Shown here: in pieces, positions 1 to 9,943 of the stretch
Position numbering within the stretch: position 1 is the first letter of the stretch
How the letters are laid out: each line of letters begins with the position of its first letter
Origin: Peribacillus alkalitolerans
GTDB taxonomy: Bacteria; Bacillota; Bacilli; Bacillales; DSM-1321
NCBI RefSeq assembly: GCF_010882125.1
Contig: NZ_JAAGVZ010000005.1
Location: 186,001 to 250,000 of the forward strand
Reading direction: 5' to 3'
DNA: 64,000 nucleotides
The notes under the pieces: generated by a model
The model's input: only the letters and a program-made list of their open reading frames with translations
Told to the model about the DNA's origin: nothing
The model's database searches: none
Translations under genes and position numbers: made by a program

Positions 1-1307
1 ATTCGACCAGCTTCCATTCTTGCTAGATCCAATAAATCATTTACGAGTCTCCCCATCCTTAAAGATTCATCATAAATGATGCGGGCCAATTCTTTCTTTT
101 CTTCCTCCGTCCCTGCAATATCATCTATGATTGCCTCACTGTAACCTTGTAACATCGAAATGGGCGTTCGAAGTTCATGCGACACGTTCGCGATAAAATC
201 CTTCCGAAGTTTATCCAGTTTTCTTTCTTCGGTCATATCCCTTAAAACGGCAACCGCACCTCGAATATGCTCATTATTGTATAGGGGACTCACAATAATG
301 ACCCAATGATGGCCTTGCAATGAAATTTCCCCCGTCTGTTCACTTTCCGTTTCCACAGCTTTCTCAAAAAGCTTCATTAATACTGTAGGGGCTTCTTTAT
401 CATCTGCGATAAAACCTTTTTCATAATACCAATATTGCAAAAATGTTTCTGCTGGCGGATTTGTTGCCAAAATCGCCCCATCCCTATTTATGGTTACCAC
501 ACCGTCTGCCATACTACTCAATATGCTTGAAAGGTTCTCTTTTTCTTGACTCAACGCATTCATATTAAAGGTTAATTGTTTGCCCATTTGATTAAAAGCT
601 GTAGCAAGCTCACCTATTTCATCATGAGTTAGAATTGGGACCCTTGTTTCAAATTTCCCTTTAGCTACTTCAAATGCCGCTTCCCTCATTTTTCGGAGAG
701 GAGCTGTTATTCTAGTAGATAAGAAAAAGGCAAAAATGGTGGTCAGAACTATGGCCACACCAGCAGCTAGCAAAATGAATTTGGTTGTTGACTTGACCGT
801 TCGTTCCATTGCAGTCATCGTTTGATAGATGAAGATATAACCCTCTTGGTTATCTAACACCATCGGGGCTCCTACAATTATGACTGGGATTTTCTCTTGA
901 TTTTTTTTATCATTAGAAAAATCGCTCAACAATAATTCCTTTTGGACTATTTTACGATCGATGAAAATTTGAGACAATTCAGGGTCATTCTTAATTTCAG
1001 ATAGAGATAGGGGTGGATCTGAAAAAGTTTTCGATGCTAATACTTTGTGCTCGCCTTCAACTACTATAATTCTCGTTGAACTTCCAAGCAATTGTGACGA
1101 AATTTCCAAAGATTCATGTGGATCTTTATGGTGCCGCAATATTTCCACTATCCTGCTTGCGGTGACTGTCAGCTCGTCTTCAACTTGATTAATATTGAAG
1201 TTTTCAAAGAATTCTAGAAGTAGAACTGTTAATATGAAAAGCACAAATGAAACTAGCAGTAGAATGGTAAGCCATAATTTCCCTACTACGCTTCTCCAAA
1301 AAATCAT
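1..1307 (-). CDS. resE: ResE sensor histidine kinase, 3' end cut by window edge
   Basis: Partial gene: 435 codons are visible and the reading frame runs off base 1. It encodes the membrane kinase of the ResD-ResE redox two-component system, which controls aerobic and anaerobic respiration genes. Visible parts in order: a first transmembrane segment (about residues 10-30), an extracellular region, a second membrane segment (about 165-185), HAMP, a PAS domain (about 245-350), and the HisKA dimerisation helix with H-box VSHELRTP (phospho-acceptor His near residue 377). The ATP-binding domain lies outside the window. The ATG overlaps the resD stop codon (ATGA), so the two are translationally coupled. 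Family assignment is firm because of the conserved resABCDE neighbourhood. Confidence 0.93.
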   Translation of the reverse strand, partial: MIFWRSVVGKLWLTILLLVSFVLFILTVLLLEFFENFNINQVEDELTVTASRIVEILRHHKDPHESLEISSQLLGSSTRIIVVEGEHKVLASKTFSDPPLSLSEIKNDPELSQIFIDRKIVQKELLLSDFSNDKKNQEKIPVIIVGAPMVLDNQEGYIFIYQTMTAMERTVKSTTKFILLAAGVAIVLTTIFAFFLSTRITAPLRKMREAAFEVAKGKFETRVPILTHDEIGELATAFNQMGKQLTFNMNALSQEKENLSSILSSMADGVVTINRDGAILATNPPAETFLQYWYYEKGFIADDKEAPTVLMKLFEKAVETESEQTGEISLQGHHWVIIVSPLYNNEHIRGAVAVLRDMTEERKLDKLRKDFIANVSHELRTPISMLQGYSEAIIDDIAGTEEEKKELARIIYDESLRMGRLVNDLLDLARMEAGR

Positions 1308-2020
1308 TCATTCACGACCTCAAATTTATATCCAACACCCCATACCGTCACAATCATTTTCGCAGCGTCTTCGGATACTTTATTCAATTTCTCTCTCAAT
1401 CTCTTTACGTGAGTATCAACTGTACGTAAATCTCCGAAAAATTCATAGTGCCAAACTTCTTTCAATAATTGCTCGCGGTCAAAAACTTTGTCAGGAGACT
1501 TAGCTAAAAAGTAAAGAAGTTCGTATTCTTTTGGCGTCAAAGAGACTTCCTTTCCGTCTGCGGTGACCCTATGCGCATCGTTGTCTATCGTAACATGAGG
1601 AAAAACGATAACATCTTTCGTAGTCGTATCTGTTTGTAAGTATGTTGTTTTAGAAGAACGTCTCAGTAAGGCCTTTACTCTAAGGATGACCTCACGAGGA
1701 CTAAATGGCTTTACAATATAATCATCCGTCCCTACTTCAAATCCTTGGACCCTATTCATCTCTTCACCTTTTGCTGTCAGCATGATGATTGGGGTGGATT
1801 TCTTCTCACGAATTTCACGACAAACCTCAATACCATCTTTACCTGGCATCATAATGTCTAACAAGATTAGATCAAAATCAGTCGAATTCACTTTCGCCAA
1901 AGCCTGATTTCCATCCTCAGCTTCATCAATAACGTATCCTTCTCTTTCAAGGTACATTTTCAACAATCTACGAATTCGTTCCTCATCATCTACCACAAGA
2001 ATTCTAACCGTTTGCTCCAT
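1304..2020 (-). CDS. resD: ResD response regulator (OmpR family)
   Basis: 238-residue DNA-binding response regulator, partner of ResE. The receiver domain occupies about residues 5-120 with acidic pocket DDE and phospho-acceptor D55 (LLDIMMPG). A C-terminal winged-helix domain (about 140-235) contains the typical RTVDTHVKRLREKL recognition region. In B. subtilis ResD activates resA, ctaA and fermentation or nitrate-respiration genes. A longer in-frame ATG exists 16 codons upstream, but the ATG at 2020 has the Shine-Dalgarno AAGGGAGTGG at good distance and gives the usual family length (about 240). It is followed directly by resE with a 4-base overlap. Confidence 0.95.
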   Translation of the reverse strand: MEQTVRILVVDDEERIRRLLKMYLEREGYVIDEAEDGNQALAKVNSTDFDLILLDIMMPGKDGIEVCREIREKKSTPIIMLTAKGEEMNRVQGFEVGTDDYIVKPFSPREVILRVKALLRRSSKTTYLQTDTTTKDVIVFPHVTIDNDAHRVTADGKEVSLTPKEYELLYFLAKSPDKVFDREQLLKEVWHYEFFGDLRTVDTHVKRLREKLNKVSEDAAKMIVTVWGVGYKFEVVNE

Positions 2021-2103
2021 TTCATCCACTCCCTTATTTATCATTGATATTAAAATGCTTTTATTCAAACAAAATAACTCAAAAAGATGATCGATCTTTA
2101 CAA

Positions 2104-2129
2104 AAAGGCCTCACATCTGTGAGACCTTT
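2104..2129 (-). terminator. Hairpin between resC and resD
   Basis: Inverted repeat AAAGG-c-CTCAC / GTGAG-a-CCTTT with a 4-base loop. Read on the minus strand it lies upstream of resC and downstream of resD-resE's start region, so it cannot end resE. It may attenuate transcripts entering from one side or the other. A short T-run follows on the minus strand. Confidence 0.4.
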
Positions 2130-2155
2130 CATCTGTCATGGCTTCCATTCAAATC

Positions 2156-3334
2156 TTAAGCATATGAATGAAGACCAGCAATTACAAGGTTAACTACAAT
2201 AGTATTAAACATCATAATGCCAAATCCTATTACCGCTAACCACGCAGACTTTTCTCCATGCCATCCTCTTGAAAGGCGTAAATGTAAGAATGCTGCATAG
2301 AATAACCAAGTGATAAGCGCCCATACTTCTTTTGGATCCCATCCCCAGAAACGGGTCCAAGCAATTTGTGCCCAAATCATAGCAAATATTAGTGCTCCAA
2401 GTGTGAACACTGGGAAACCAATTAACACGGAACGATAACCAATTTCATCCATCAAATCAAGCTTTACATTTTTTACCAAAGGTTGTAATGAATGTGCGAT
2501 TCTCTTACGAAGTATTAATCGTAACAAACCATAAATAATTGCTCCGGAAATAAGTGACCAAAACACTGTATTTAACTTCTTAGCATTTATTAGGGCTGGT
2601 ACGTCAAAGAATGGTTCCAACTTCCCTGCTGTTTTCAATTCATTTTCATTGAATCCGACCAAGGCAGGTAAATTATATGTTTCTTCCACTGTATTTCCCT
2701 TTTTATCAACCCAATCAAACTTTGCTTCGTAACCTTGGAATGAGAAAATGGAAGAAATTATGACAAATCCTAGTGTAGCAATAAGGCTGAACATGACTAC
2801 TTCGAGCCAGAACGTTTTTTTACTCTTTTTAGTTTGATCAATTGCTCTTACTAAATAAATGACTCCGGCAGCAAAGCTGATCGCAAGGATTGATTGACCT
2901 GCTGCAGCTGTAGTTACATGGATGTGCAACCAGTCACTTTGCAAAGCAGGAATCAACGGTGAAATATCACGTGGGAACATGCTTGCATATGCAATAACCA
3001 AAATTGCAACTGGCAATGCAAAAACACCTAAAACTGGGGTCTTATAGATCAAAAAGATAATAATAAATGCAGCGACCAGCATCATTCCAAAGAATGTAAT
3101 AAATTCAAATAGATTACTAACTGGTGCATGTCCTGCAGCAATCCAACGAGTTATAAAATAACCTAGTTGGAATGAAAAACCGATTATTGTCGTAATAATT
3201 CCAAAAAGGCCCCATTTATTAAGCTTTAGTTCTTCATCAGGCTTTTTTATCTTAATGGCACCGCCAAAAAAGAATGTAGCGATTAAATATAAGATAAATG
3301 CAATATAAAGTAAGTTACTACTTAATTCTGCCAC
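2156..3334 (-). CDS. resC: ResC, cytochrome c biogenesis protein (CcsA family)
   Basis: 392-residue polytopic membrane protein of the system II cytochrome c maturation machinery. With ResB it carries haem across the membrane and attaches it to apocytochrome c. The family's tryptophan-rich haem-handling motif is visible as [11 protein letters not shown] near residue 335, and conserved His residues lie in flanking membrane helices. Length matches the B. subtilis protein (about 391). It begins 14 bases after resB ends, so the two are co-transcribed. Confidence 0.95.
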   Translation of the reverse strand: MAELSSNLLYIAFILYLIATFFFGGAIKIKKPDEELKLNKWGLFGIITTIIGFSFQLGYFITRWIAAGHAPVSNLFEFITFFGMMLVAAFIIIFLIYKTPVLGVFALPVAILVIAYASMFPRDISPLIPALQSDWLHIHVTTAAAGQSILAISFAAGVIYLVRAIDQTKKSKKTFWLEVVMFSLIATLGFVIISSIFSFQGYEAKFDWVDKKGNTVEETYNLPALVGFNENELKTAGKLEPFFDVPALINAKKLNTVFWSLISGAIIYGLLRLILRKRIAHSLQPLVKNVKLDLMDEIGYRSVLIGFPVFTLGALIFAMIWAQIAWTRFWGWDPKEVWALITWLFYAAFLHLRLSRGWHGEKSAWLAVIGFGIMMFNTIVVNLVIAGLHSYA

Positions 3335-3348
3335 ATCTATCCCCCCTA

Positions 3349-4971
3349 TTAAGTAGATTTTTCTTCTTGAACCTGATCAATAGGTTCGTTTAGACCAAGG
3401 TCTTTAATTGTATTTGAAATGTCTTTTTTCAATCCATACCAATTTTTATTGGTATGAGCAGCAATCCACACTTGTTGACCTCTTCGTTGAATCCAGATTC
3501 TTCTATGGTTCCAATATGCACCTTGGATCACTCCAATCATGAATATAGCCCCACCTAAACCTAGATACCAAAGGGTTTTGTCTTTTCGTACAGTCAGTGC
3601 AGATACGTTTTTGTAGTCCACACCGTTAAATTTCATTTTATAAGTGTTATTACCGCCTGGCTCAACAGTTTGTCGAATGGCTACAAAGCTTACTTCCCCT
3701 TTTGGCTTATCAGGAGTTATCATATTGAATACAAAAGCTGGATTGTTTGGAATTCTTGATTTAGTTGATGGAACTCCATTTTCATCAAACTCAAAATCCG
3801 GTAAATATTTCTTTAATTCTACGGAATAACCATTGCCTAAATCATATTTTTCCTTTGGATCATAAAGGTCGATTGTTAAATCACCATATTCCTTTTCATC
3901 ACTTTTGCGTGTTAATTTGAAACTCATTTTATTTAGTTCATTCAGTTTGTAATCAACTTGGTAAAGGGCGTAGGAATCATGCTTTAACGGTTCATTGACC
4001 CTAATTTCATGATCTTTGATTTTATTTAATTCTGCTTCCTCTCCTGGAAGTGTTTCTTTGCTTCTTCCATACAGAGTAACATCCGTTTGGAAGTTTTTTA
4101 CTACAGAGCCCTTCTGTTCCAAAGCAGCTTCAAAAACTTTATCATCTTTTTCTTTATCATATACATCAAGGTGGAACTTATCACTCTTCAAGTAGTACTG
4201 ACCTTCTGTTCCAGGTATTTCCTTTGTTTCCCCTTCTCGGATCCAAAGGATTTTATCCACATACATACCAGGAACGGATCGAAGCATTGCACCTAATAAA
4301 AAGATGATCAGACCGACGTGATTTATATAAGGTCCCCATCTTGAAAATCGCCCTTTTTCAGCTAATAGAGCCCCATTTTCTTCTCTTACTTTAAAACGGC
4401 GTTCTTTCAATCTAGTTTTTATTTTTTCAAAATCGATATCGTTGGCTTCTTCTGTAATCCAAAAAACACGTTGACGTTTAAGGAATCCTTCATGCCTGTC
4501 CACTCTTTGAGTTTTTAATGCACGATATAGAGGGATGACACGATCCAAACTACATATGACAAGTGAAATCCCAATGGATGCAACAAGAATCAAATACCAC
4601 CATGAACTATAAAGATTATGGAAACCTAATTCATAATACACTTTTCCAGCCCATCCGTACTCTTCTTCGTAATGAAGTTCCGCTGGCACTGTTGGAGGTA
4701 TGTACATTTCTTGAGGAAAAATGGTACCTATCCCAGAAGCAATCAAAGTCAATATGATAAGCCAGACCCCAACTTTTACAGATGAAAAGAAATTCCATAT
4801 TTTATCGATGATTGTCTTATTGTAAGTTTGTGAACGTCGTGCAGTACCTTCGTAACGCATATCGACTAGCTTTTGTTCTTTCGTCGCTTCGTCTAATACA
4901 CGTCCACAAGCTTCGCACAATACGGTACCTATCGGATTGACATGTCCGCATTCGCATTTTACTTCATTCAT
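3349..4971 (-). CDS. resB: ResB, cytochrome c biogenesis protein (Ccs1 family)
   Basis: 540-residue membrane protein, partner of ResC in the haem ligation complex. The N-terminus carries two CxxC-like pairs (CECGHVNP and CEACGR, residues about 7-22) that resemble a small zinc ribbon. It continues with the Ccs1 core of four membrane segments and a large extracytoplasmic domain (about 230-460). Length equals that of Bacillus ResB. It lies between resA (16-base gap) and resC (14-base gap) in the conserved resABC order. Confidence 0.95.
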   Translation of the reverse strand: MNEVKCECGHVNPIGTVLCEACGRVLDEATKEQKLVDMRYEGTARRSQTYNKTIIDKIWNFFSSVKVGVWLIILTLIASGIGTIFPQEMYIPPTVPAELHYEEEYGWAGKVYYELGFHNLYSSWWYLILVASIGISLVICSLDRVIPLYRALKTQRVDRHEGFLKRQRVFWITEEANDIDFEKIKTRLKERRFKVREENGALLAEKGRFSRWGPYINHVGLIIFLLGAMLRSVPGMYVDKILWIREGETKEIPGTEGQYYLKSDKFHLDVYDKEKDDKVFEAALEQKGSVVKNFQTDVTLYGRSKETLPGEEAELNKIKDHEIRVNEPLKHDSYALYQVDYKLNELNKMSFKLTRKSDEKEYGDLTIDLYDPKEKYDLGNGYSVELKKYLPDFEFDENGVPSTKSRIPNNPAFVFNMITPDKPKGEVSFVAIRQTVEPGGNNTYKMKFNGVDYKNVSALTVRKDKTLWYLGLGGAIFMIGVIQGAYWNHRRIWIQRRGQQVWIAAHTNKNWYGLKKDISNTIKDLGLNEPIDQVQEEKST

Positions 4972-4987
4972 GTGAAAAACTCCCCAA

Positions 4988-5515
4988 TTATGGTTTTATT
5001 CTCTCCATAAGATCCCGAATATCTTTCTCAGTTAAAGTTCCTGTGATAGAATCTATGACCTTTCCATCCTTATCAATAAGAAATGTTACAGGGAGAGGGT
5101 TGACCCCATAAGCGTTTTGTACTTGGCTCTTCTTATCTATCAATACAGGGAAGGTCAGATCGAAGTCATTAACAAAACTTTTGACTGCAAATTCAGACTC
5201 TCCAACATTGACAGCAAGGATTTGTACACCCTGGTCTTTATATTTTTGATATTGATTATTCATAAATGGCATTTCTTTTTCACAAGGCTTACACCATGTT
5301 CCCCAGAAATTAAGGAATACTCCTTGCCCTTTATAATCGGAAAGCTTATGTTTATTCCCCTCCATATCATTCAGAACAAAATCAGGAGCTGGACTATTTA
5401 ATTTTACTGCTTCGTCTTTTTCCTTTGTAAAATTGGCATACAAAGTGTACGCTAGGGCCGCGCCTAATAGTATGAGGATAATTGTCCTCATGATCAGACG
5501 TTTCTTTTTATCCAT
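4988..5515 (-). CDS. resA: ResA, extracytoplasmic thiol-disulfide oxidoreductase
   Basis: 175-residue membrane-anchored thioredoxin-like protein that reduces the CXXCH cysteines of apocytochrome c before haem attachment. One N-terminal membrane anchor (about residues 8-27) is followed by an AhpC/TSA-thioredoxin fold. The active site is W-C-K-P-C (C75, C78), where B. subtilis ResA has CEPC. The E-to-K change between the cysteines is conservative for the fold but alters active-site charge. First gene of the resABC(DE) operon; its stop is 16 bases from resB. Confidence 0.94.
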   Translation of the reverse strand: MDKKKRLIMRTIILILLGAALAYTLYANFTKEKDEAVKLNSPAPDFVLNDMEGNKHKLSDYKGQGVFLNFWGTWCKPCEKEMPFMNNQYQKYKDQGVQILAVNVGESEFAVKSFVNDFDLTFPVLIDKKSQVQNAYGVNPLPVTFLIDKDGKVIDSITGTLTEKDIRDLMERIKP

Positions 5516-5546
5516 AAATATCCCCCTAATTTACAATCTACCACCC

Positions 5547-5575
5547 ATTATAGCATTTAATAATATCATCACATT
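5547..5575 (-). promoter_or_regulatory. Extended -10 promoter candidate for resA
   Basis: Minus-strand TGC-TATAAT (TATAAT at 5552-5547) is a perfect extended -10 element. The -35 position (AATGTG) is poor, which suits an activator-dependent promoter. It lies about 30 bases before the resA start. ResD regulation would be expected from B. subtilis, but no convincing ResD site was identified. Confidence 0.45.
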
Positions 5576-5613
5576 GTTTTCAAATATGAAGGTTATGTGA
5601 CAAAAAATCATGA

Positions 5614-6348
5614 CTATTTTTTATTTGGTGTTGCTGATGCTAAAGCCCTTAGCTGCTTCACTTCATGAGGGCTAAGTTCTCTTGCATCACCTGTCCTTAA
5701 CCCTTGTAATGTCAAGAAGCCATACATTTCCCTCTTCAATTTCACTACTGGGTGCCCTACAGCATCAAACATTCTTCTTACCTGTCTGTTACGCCCTTCA
5801 TGAATGGTTATCTGAACGATGGATGAATCCTTTTTCTTGTCAGCAGATAACACCTTAACTTTAGCCGGTGCTGTCATTCCATCTTCCAGTTTAATTCCTT
5901 TTTCTAGTTTTCTAATACTTTCGCGCATGATTAAACCTTTAACTTTTGCGACATATACCTTTTCGACCTCATTTTTTGGATGCATAAGCAAGTTGGCAAA
6001 TTCGCCATCATTGGTTAGCAATAAGAGACCAGAAGTATCATAATCCAATCTACCAACTGGATATATACGAGCTTGGATGTGTGGGAAAAAATCAGTTACT
6101 ACCTTTCTACCTTTGTCATCATCTACAGCAGAAATGACGCCTCTAGGCTTGTATAGCAAGAAATATACAGGTTCTTCCCTTTGAATTTGAACTTCTTCAA
6201 CTTCTACACGATCTTTTGAAGTTACCTTCGTTCCTAATTCCTTAACAACCACACCGTTTACCTTTACTTTACCTGCAAGAATCATTTCTTCCGCTTTCCT
6301 TCTTGAAGCCACTCCCGAATGAGCGATCACTTTTTGCAATCTTTCCAT
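5614..6348 (-). CDS. rluB: RluB-type 23S rRNA pseudouridine synthase
   Basis: 244 residues. An S4 RNA-binding domain fills residues 1-50 (RLQKVIAHSGVASRRKAE), followed by the RsuA/RluB catalytic domain with the signature GRLDYDTSG, where D102 is the catalytic aspartate. It modifies a uridine in 23S rRNA (E. coli RluB position 2605; RsuA-type specificity cannot be excluded from sequence). In B. subtilis the same gene (ypuL) sits between spmB and resA, as here. The C-terminal tail is rich in Ala/Lys and slightly longer than usual. Confidence 0.9.
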   Translation of the reverse strand: MERLQKVIAHSGVASRRKAEEMILAGKVKVNGVVVKELGTKVTSKDRVEVEEVQIQREEPVYFLLYKPRGVISAVDDDKGRKVVTDFFPHIQARIYPVGRLDYDTSGLLLLTNDGEFANLLMHPKNEVEKVYVAKVKGLIMRESIRKLEKGIKLEDGMTAPAKVKVLSADKKKDSSIVQITIHEGRNRQVRRMFDAVGHPVVKLKREMYGFLTLQGLRTGDARELSPHEVKQLRALASATPNKK

Positions 6349-6619
6349 CTATATCACCTCTAACATATTACTTTCTCGTCTATGAATTCTCAAGCAATAA
6401 ACAATTATGACACATTTGACCCTAAAAGAGAAATAAAGGTTTTAAAAACTATCTTTTGTTATTACCTTCAACCTAAATGCGGAAATCTGAATATGTACTT
6501 GCAGGAAAGATCCTCAAAAATATGGGAAGCGAGTGAAAATAGGCTCTTATTACATATACCGTTGTTTTTAAAAAAGGAAGGTTTGTTTCATTTTAGGCGT
6601 AATTAAACTTCATCGATTT

Positions 6620-6813
6620 GAGTTGATTGTAGCGGAGGGCACTTGACTCCTCGAAAATGCATACGCATTTTCTTCGTGCGGTGTTTATTTGAGGAAGCTT
6701 ATTCAATGTCCTGCGGGAAATAGAGGGAAGTGGGAGACCCCACAGGCGGTAACGCCGAGGAGGCTCCCATCCCTCCCCGCGGAAAGCAAGTGCCAGGAGC
6801 GGAAAGCAACGGA
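6620..6813. repeat. MITE-like dispersed repeat, copy 1 (long form, inverted orientation)
   Basis: Non-coding element in the 530-base gap between rluB and spmB. It starts with GATTGTAGCGGAGGGCACTTG and ends with CCGCGGAAAGCAAGTGC; the ends are mutually complementary, so the whole can fold into a long hairpin. The core AGTGGGAGACCCCACAGGCG is shared with copies near 29.6, 31.2 and 52.2 kb, in the opposite orientation to those. This copy carries the extra internal segment of about 65 bases that copy 3 also has. The rest of the gap (6349-6619) shows no supported gene. Confidence 0.85.
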
Positions 6814-6828
6814 CAAAATGCCCAAAAA

Positions 6829-6865
6829 TAAAAGGCCTGCTCTTTTTTCAAAGTAGCAAGCCTTT
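6829..6865 (-). terminator. Terminator after spmB
   Basis: Inverted repeat AAAGGC-c-TGCT / AGCA-a-GCCTTT, read on the minus strand just after the spmB stop and followed by T-rich sequence. Ends the dacB-spmA-spmB transcript. Confidence 0.7.
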
Positions 6866-6881
6866 ATTTCTCTTAATATTA

Positions 6882-7418
6882 TTAGCTTCCAAAAATAAGC
6901 GAGATTACAATAATCGCTGCAGCAAAACCGATAAGGTCTGCCAACAATCCTACCTTTAAGGCATCACCCATTTTTTTTATACCTACTGCACCAAAATAAA
7001 CCGTTAATACATAAAAAGTAGTATCAGTGCTCCCTTGAATGGTTGAAGCCAATCTACCAATAAAAGAATCCGCACCATAAGTTGCCATCAAATCACTTGT
7101 CATACCTAATGCGGCAGTGCCTGATATTGGCCTGATGATCGCTAGTGGAACGACCTCTGCCGGCACACCAATCGCTTCAAAAGCAGGCTTCATCAAATTG
7201 ACAAACGCATCCAATGCACCTGATGATCGAAAAACAGAAATTGCTACAAGCATTCCTACTAAAAAAGGAATGATGGAAAATGAGATTGTTACTCCCTCTT
7301 TACCACCCTCAACAAAGCTTTCGTATGTTGGTACTTTTTTATATGTGCCATAAACTAATATGAAAGCAATCAGAATTGGAATGATCCAGAGGGAAATCAT
7401 TGTAATCCACTGCATCAA
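6882..7418 (-). CDS. spmB: Spore maturation protein SpmB
   Basis: 178-residue integral membrane protein with nucleoside-recognition (Gate) domain topology. With SpmA it is needed for full dehydration of the spore core in B. subtilis; the transported substrate is unknown. Conserved blocks such as RPISGTAALGM and QGSTDTTFYVL are present. It overlaps spmA by 4 bases and is the last gene of dacB-spmA-spmB. Confidence 0.95.
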   Translation of the reverse strand: MMQWITMISLWIIPILIAFILVYGTYKKVPTYESFVEGGKEGVTISFSIIPFLVGMLVAISVFRSSGALDAFVNLMKPAFEAIGVPAEVVPLAIIRPISGTAALGMTSDLMATYGADSFIGRLASTIQGSTDTTFYVLTVYFGAVGIKKMGDALKVGLLADLIGFAAAIIVISLIFGS

Positions 7419-8008
7419 TACCCTCCGTTCTTTTTACGTTTATGGTAATAGTAGCGATCGATTATAATTGCCCCAATAGTAGAGCATATAGTCACCAATA
7501 TTGTTGGCATTACTATATCAGTTGGAGATGTTGAATGATGTGTCATCCTAATAGCAATCACAGTTGTGGGGATAATCGTGATGGCGGATGTATTTAATGC
7601 CAAGAAAGTAACCATTGACCTGCTGGCAACATCCCTTCCACCATTAAGTTCTTTTAATTGTTCCATTGCCTTGATTCCAAGGGGAGTGGCTGCATTGCCT
7701 AATCCAAAAGTATTTGCCATCATATTGGATAAGATATACCCCATCGCAGGATGGTCTGGGGGAACATCAGGAAACAATTTTGAAACGATGGGCTGAAATA
7801 ATTTGGAGAGTTTGTTCAATAGTCCTGAATCCTCGGCTATTTTCATTAAACCTAGCCAGAAAACAAGCACACTCATCAGTCCGAAACAAAGTGTCACCGC
7901 GTCTTTTGCACCTTTAAAAAGAGCTTCGTTCACTTCCTCGATTGTCCCGTTAAAGATGGCATAAACAATCCCGATTAGTGTCATCCCTACCCAAATATAA
8001 TTAACCAT
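7415..8008 (-). CDS. spmA: Spore maturation protein SpmA
   Basis: 197-residue membrane protein, very close to the B. subtilis protein in length and sequence (for example DHPAMGYILSN and GLGNAATPLGIKAMEQ). It works with SpmB in spore core dehydration and heat resistance. The start overlaps the dacB stop by 8 bases, with the ribosome site AGGATTG inside the dacB coding end, so translation is coupled. Confidence 0.95.
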   Translation of the reverse strand: MVNYIWVGMTLIGIVYAIFNGTIEEVNEALFKGAKDAVTLCFGLMSVLVFWLGLMKIAEDSGLLNKLSKLFQPIVSKLFPDVPPDHPAMGYILSNMMANTFGLGNAATPLGIKAMEQLKELNGGRDVASRSMVTFLALNTSAITIIPTTVIAIRMTHHSTSPTDIVMPTILVTICSTIGAIIIDRYYYHKRKKNGGY

Positions 8009-9152
8009 TATTTTTCAATCCTACTGTCATAAAAAATAATGATGTCCAACTTTTGAAGAAAGTACTTTTCCATGTTTCCGCCACAGGTTCATAAAATAAA
8101 TTACGTTTACCAATTGCCTCTCCATCTAGATAAACAATTGCTTTTCCCACCTTTTCAGGGAAATCTGAGTCTTCCTCCCAATCCTTTGAGGGTTTTATCA
8201 GTTTGTATTCAATTTTAATTTGTTGTTTTTCTTCAAAGCTTAATGGATATTGAAACGAATTTTTGATTATCACTTTGTCTTTATACGGCTTTTCTCTAAC
8301 TTCATCTATATCGTCTTCATCTAAAATTTCAACTACATCAAATTTATCAAAGGCTGATTCAAACATGTTTCTATGATCATCCCAATCATTTGGGTCATCT
8401 AGAGTGACAGCTATTAAATTCATATCATCCTTTGTGGCGGTCGAAACAAGGGTCCTTTTTGCCAGCTTTGTATAACCTGTTTTACCACCAGTTGAATATT
8501 TGTATAGCTTTAACATTTTATTTTTATTATGCCATGTATAATCCCATTTCTCGTGTGGATTTGGAGCTTGATGAACTTTAGTCGAGGAGATTTCACAATA
8601 TGTAGAATTCATCATGGCGTACCTTGTTAAAAGTGCCATATCATAGGCGCTTGAAAAATGTTCAGGTGTATTATCAAGTCCATGAGGATTAGAAAAATGG
8701 CTATTTTTCATCCCTATTTCCGCTGCTTTTTCATTCATTAAATATACAAAGCCTTCCATGCTTCCACCAATATACTCTGCTATCGCGACAGCAGCATCAT
8801 TTCCGGAGCGGAGCATTAGACCATAGACCAAATCTTTTAATTTCATCTTTTGACCATTTTTCAAATACAATGTCGATCCTTCTGTCCCGATTGCCTTGTC
8901 ACTAATTTTTACAGTTTCATCCATTTTTCCAGATTCTATTGCTAATATTGCTGTCATTATTTTAGTAATACTAGCTATCTTCCTTTTTTCATGGGCATTC
9001 TTCTCGTAAATGACCCTTCCGCTGATTTGTTCCATTAATACAGCACTTTTTGCACTTACACTGAAACTTTCCGCCCTAACCGTATTTGGAAGCAAGGAAA
9101 ATAACAAGGCTGCAATAAGGGCAAATAAGATTCCTTTATTCAATATACGCAT
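8001..9152 (-). CDS. dacB: Sporulation D-alanyl-D-alanine carboxypeptidase DacB (PBP5*)
   Basis: 383-residue secreted penicillin-binding protein that trims D-Ala from cortex peptidoglycan and thereby limits cross-linking in the spore. It has a signal peptide (about 1-27), then the serine carboxypeptidase motifs SITK (S61, K64), SGN (S116) and KTG (in GGKTGYT), and a C-terminal membrane-associated domain. A reading frame 17 codons longer exists, but ATG 9152 is preceded by AGGACGAGG and gives the B. subtilis length (382). Expected to be mother-cell (sigma-E) expressed; see the candidate promoter upstream. Confidence 0.94.
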   Translation of the reverse strand: MRILNKGILFALIAALLFSLLPNTVRAESFSVSAKSAVLMEQISGRVIYEKNAHEKRKIASITKIMTAILAIESGKMDETVKISDKAIGTEGSTLYLKNGQKMKLKDLVYGLMLRSGNDAAVAIAEYIGGSMEGFVYLMNEKAAEIGMKNSHFSNPHGLDNTPEHFSSAYDMALLTRYAMMNSTYCEISSTKVHQAPNPHEKWDYTWHNKNKMLKLYKYSTGGKTGYTKLAKRTLVSTATKDDMNLIAVTLDDPNDWDDHRNMFESAFDKFDVVEILDEDDIDEVREKPYKDKVIIKNSFQYPLSFEEKQQIKIEYKLIKPSKDWEEDSDFPEKVGKAIVYLDGEAIGKRNLFYEPVAETWKSTFFKSWTSLFFMTVGLKNNG

Positions 9153-9184
9153 GGCTACCTCGTCCTTTTTTATTTTATTAATAC

Positions 9185-9212
9185 AATTTATGCACAAGGA
9201 CAAGGGTTATGA
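9185..9212 (-). promoter_or_regulatory. Sigma-E-like promoter for dacB-spmAB
   Basis: Minus strand: TCATAAC (9212-9206), 13-base spacer, CATAAATT (9192-9185). The -10 matches the sigma-E consensus CATACANT at 7 of 8 positions and the spacing is in range. It lies 33 bases before the dacB start, consistent with known sigma-E control of dacB in B. subtilis. Confidence 0.4.
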
Positions 9213-9308
9213 GTTTTTTATATAAAACTATTTATGAATACATCGCGTAATCCGAATTCAATATTCCTTTGTTTTTCTCGGTAGTTATGAGGTTTCATGC
9301 ACTAATCA

Positions 9309-9346
9309 GAAAAAAGAGGTCAACCCCCTTTTTGGGATTGACCTCT
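9309..9346 (-). terminator. Terminator after ypuI
   Basis: Strong hairpin AGAGGTCAA-c-CCC / GGG-a-TTGACCTCT followed on the minus strand by six T. It separates ypuI from the dacB operon. Confidence 0.85.
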
Positions 9347-9353
9347 ATTCCTA

Positions 9354-9842
9354 TTATTTCGATTGCATCATTTTTGTTCGATAATCCGTTTCATAATACT
9401 CAAGATCTTCTCGCACTTGTTGGAACCCACTCTCAAGTTCCTTAACCAAATTAGAGATACTTCCGGGAACTTCTTGGTGGAATTTAATCGAATTTTTTCC
9501 AGTATAGGCAGCACGACTATCTTCATACCATTGATCATATTTTGGCGAAAAGAATTCCTCTACACATTGGTGATAGATTTTGTATAACGTTTTCTCTGCA
9601 GCACCTTTTGGAAACTCCTCATTTTTGAGGATAATCTTACATGCCTCTAATCCTTCTTCAGAATTAACAAGCAATCTTCTTAAATTAGATAAGATGCTCT
9701 TATAATAAAGCTCATCACCCATTTTTTCATCCTGTAATTTAGAATAGGTAACCTCATTTATGTAGGCTTCCAATTTCGAAACGGTTTCCTGCAAAAAAGC
9801 TCTGACATCTTCCAATTGTGTTTTAACCATCGTATTTCCCAA
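9354..9842 (-). CDS. ypuI: YpuI family protein (DUF3907)
   Basis: 162-residue, mostly alpha-helical cytoplasmic protein of unknown function. It matches the conserved position of ypuI between dacB and scpB in Bacillus and its N-terminus resembles that family. The start is a TTG at 9842 preceded by GAGGAG at 8 bases; an in-frame ATG four codons later is too far from that site. No catalytic motif seen. It has its own terminator. Confidence 0.8.
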   Translation of the reverse strand: MGNTMVKTQLEDVRAFLQETVSKLEAYINEVTYSKLQDEKMGDELYYKSILSNLRRLLVNSEEGLEACKIILKNEEFPKGAAEKTLYKIYHQCVEEFFSPKYDQWYEDSRAAYTGKNSIKFHQEVPGSISNLVKELESGFQQVREDLEYYETDYRTKMMQSK

Positions 9843-9943
9843 TTACAGCACTCCTCTATATATCTAGTTTGGTGGGCAGCAAAAGAACACAAAAGCATTA
9901 ATGAAAGAAAAGAATTCCCACAGGTGTTCTCTTCTATAGATGT

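Noticed and set aside
6382-6606. 74-codon plus-strand frame upstream of the first repeat
   Set aside because: No ribosome site, low-complexity AT-rich composition, and it runs into the edge of the repeat; no family resemblance.
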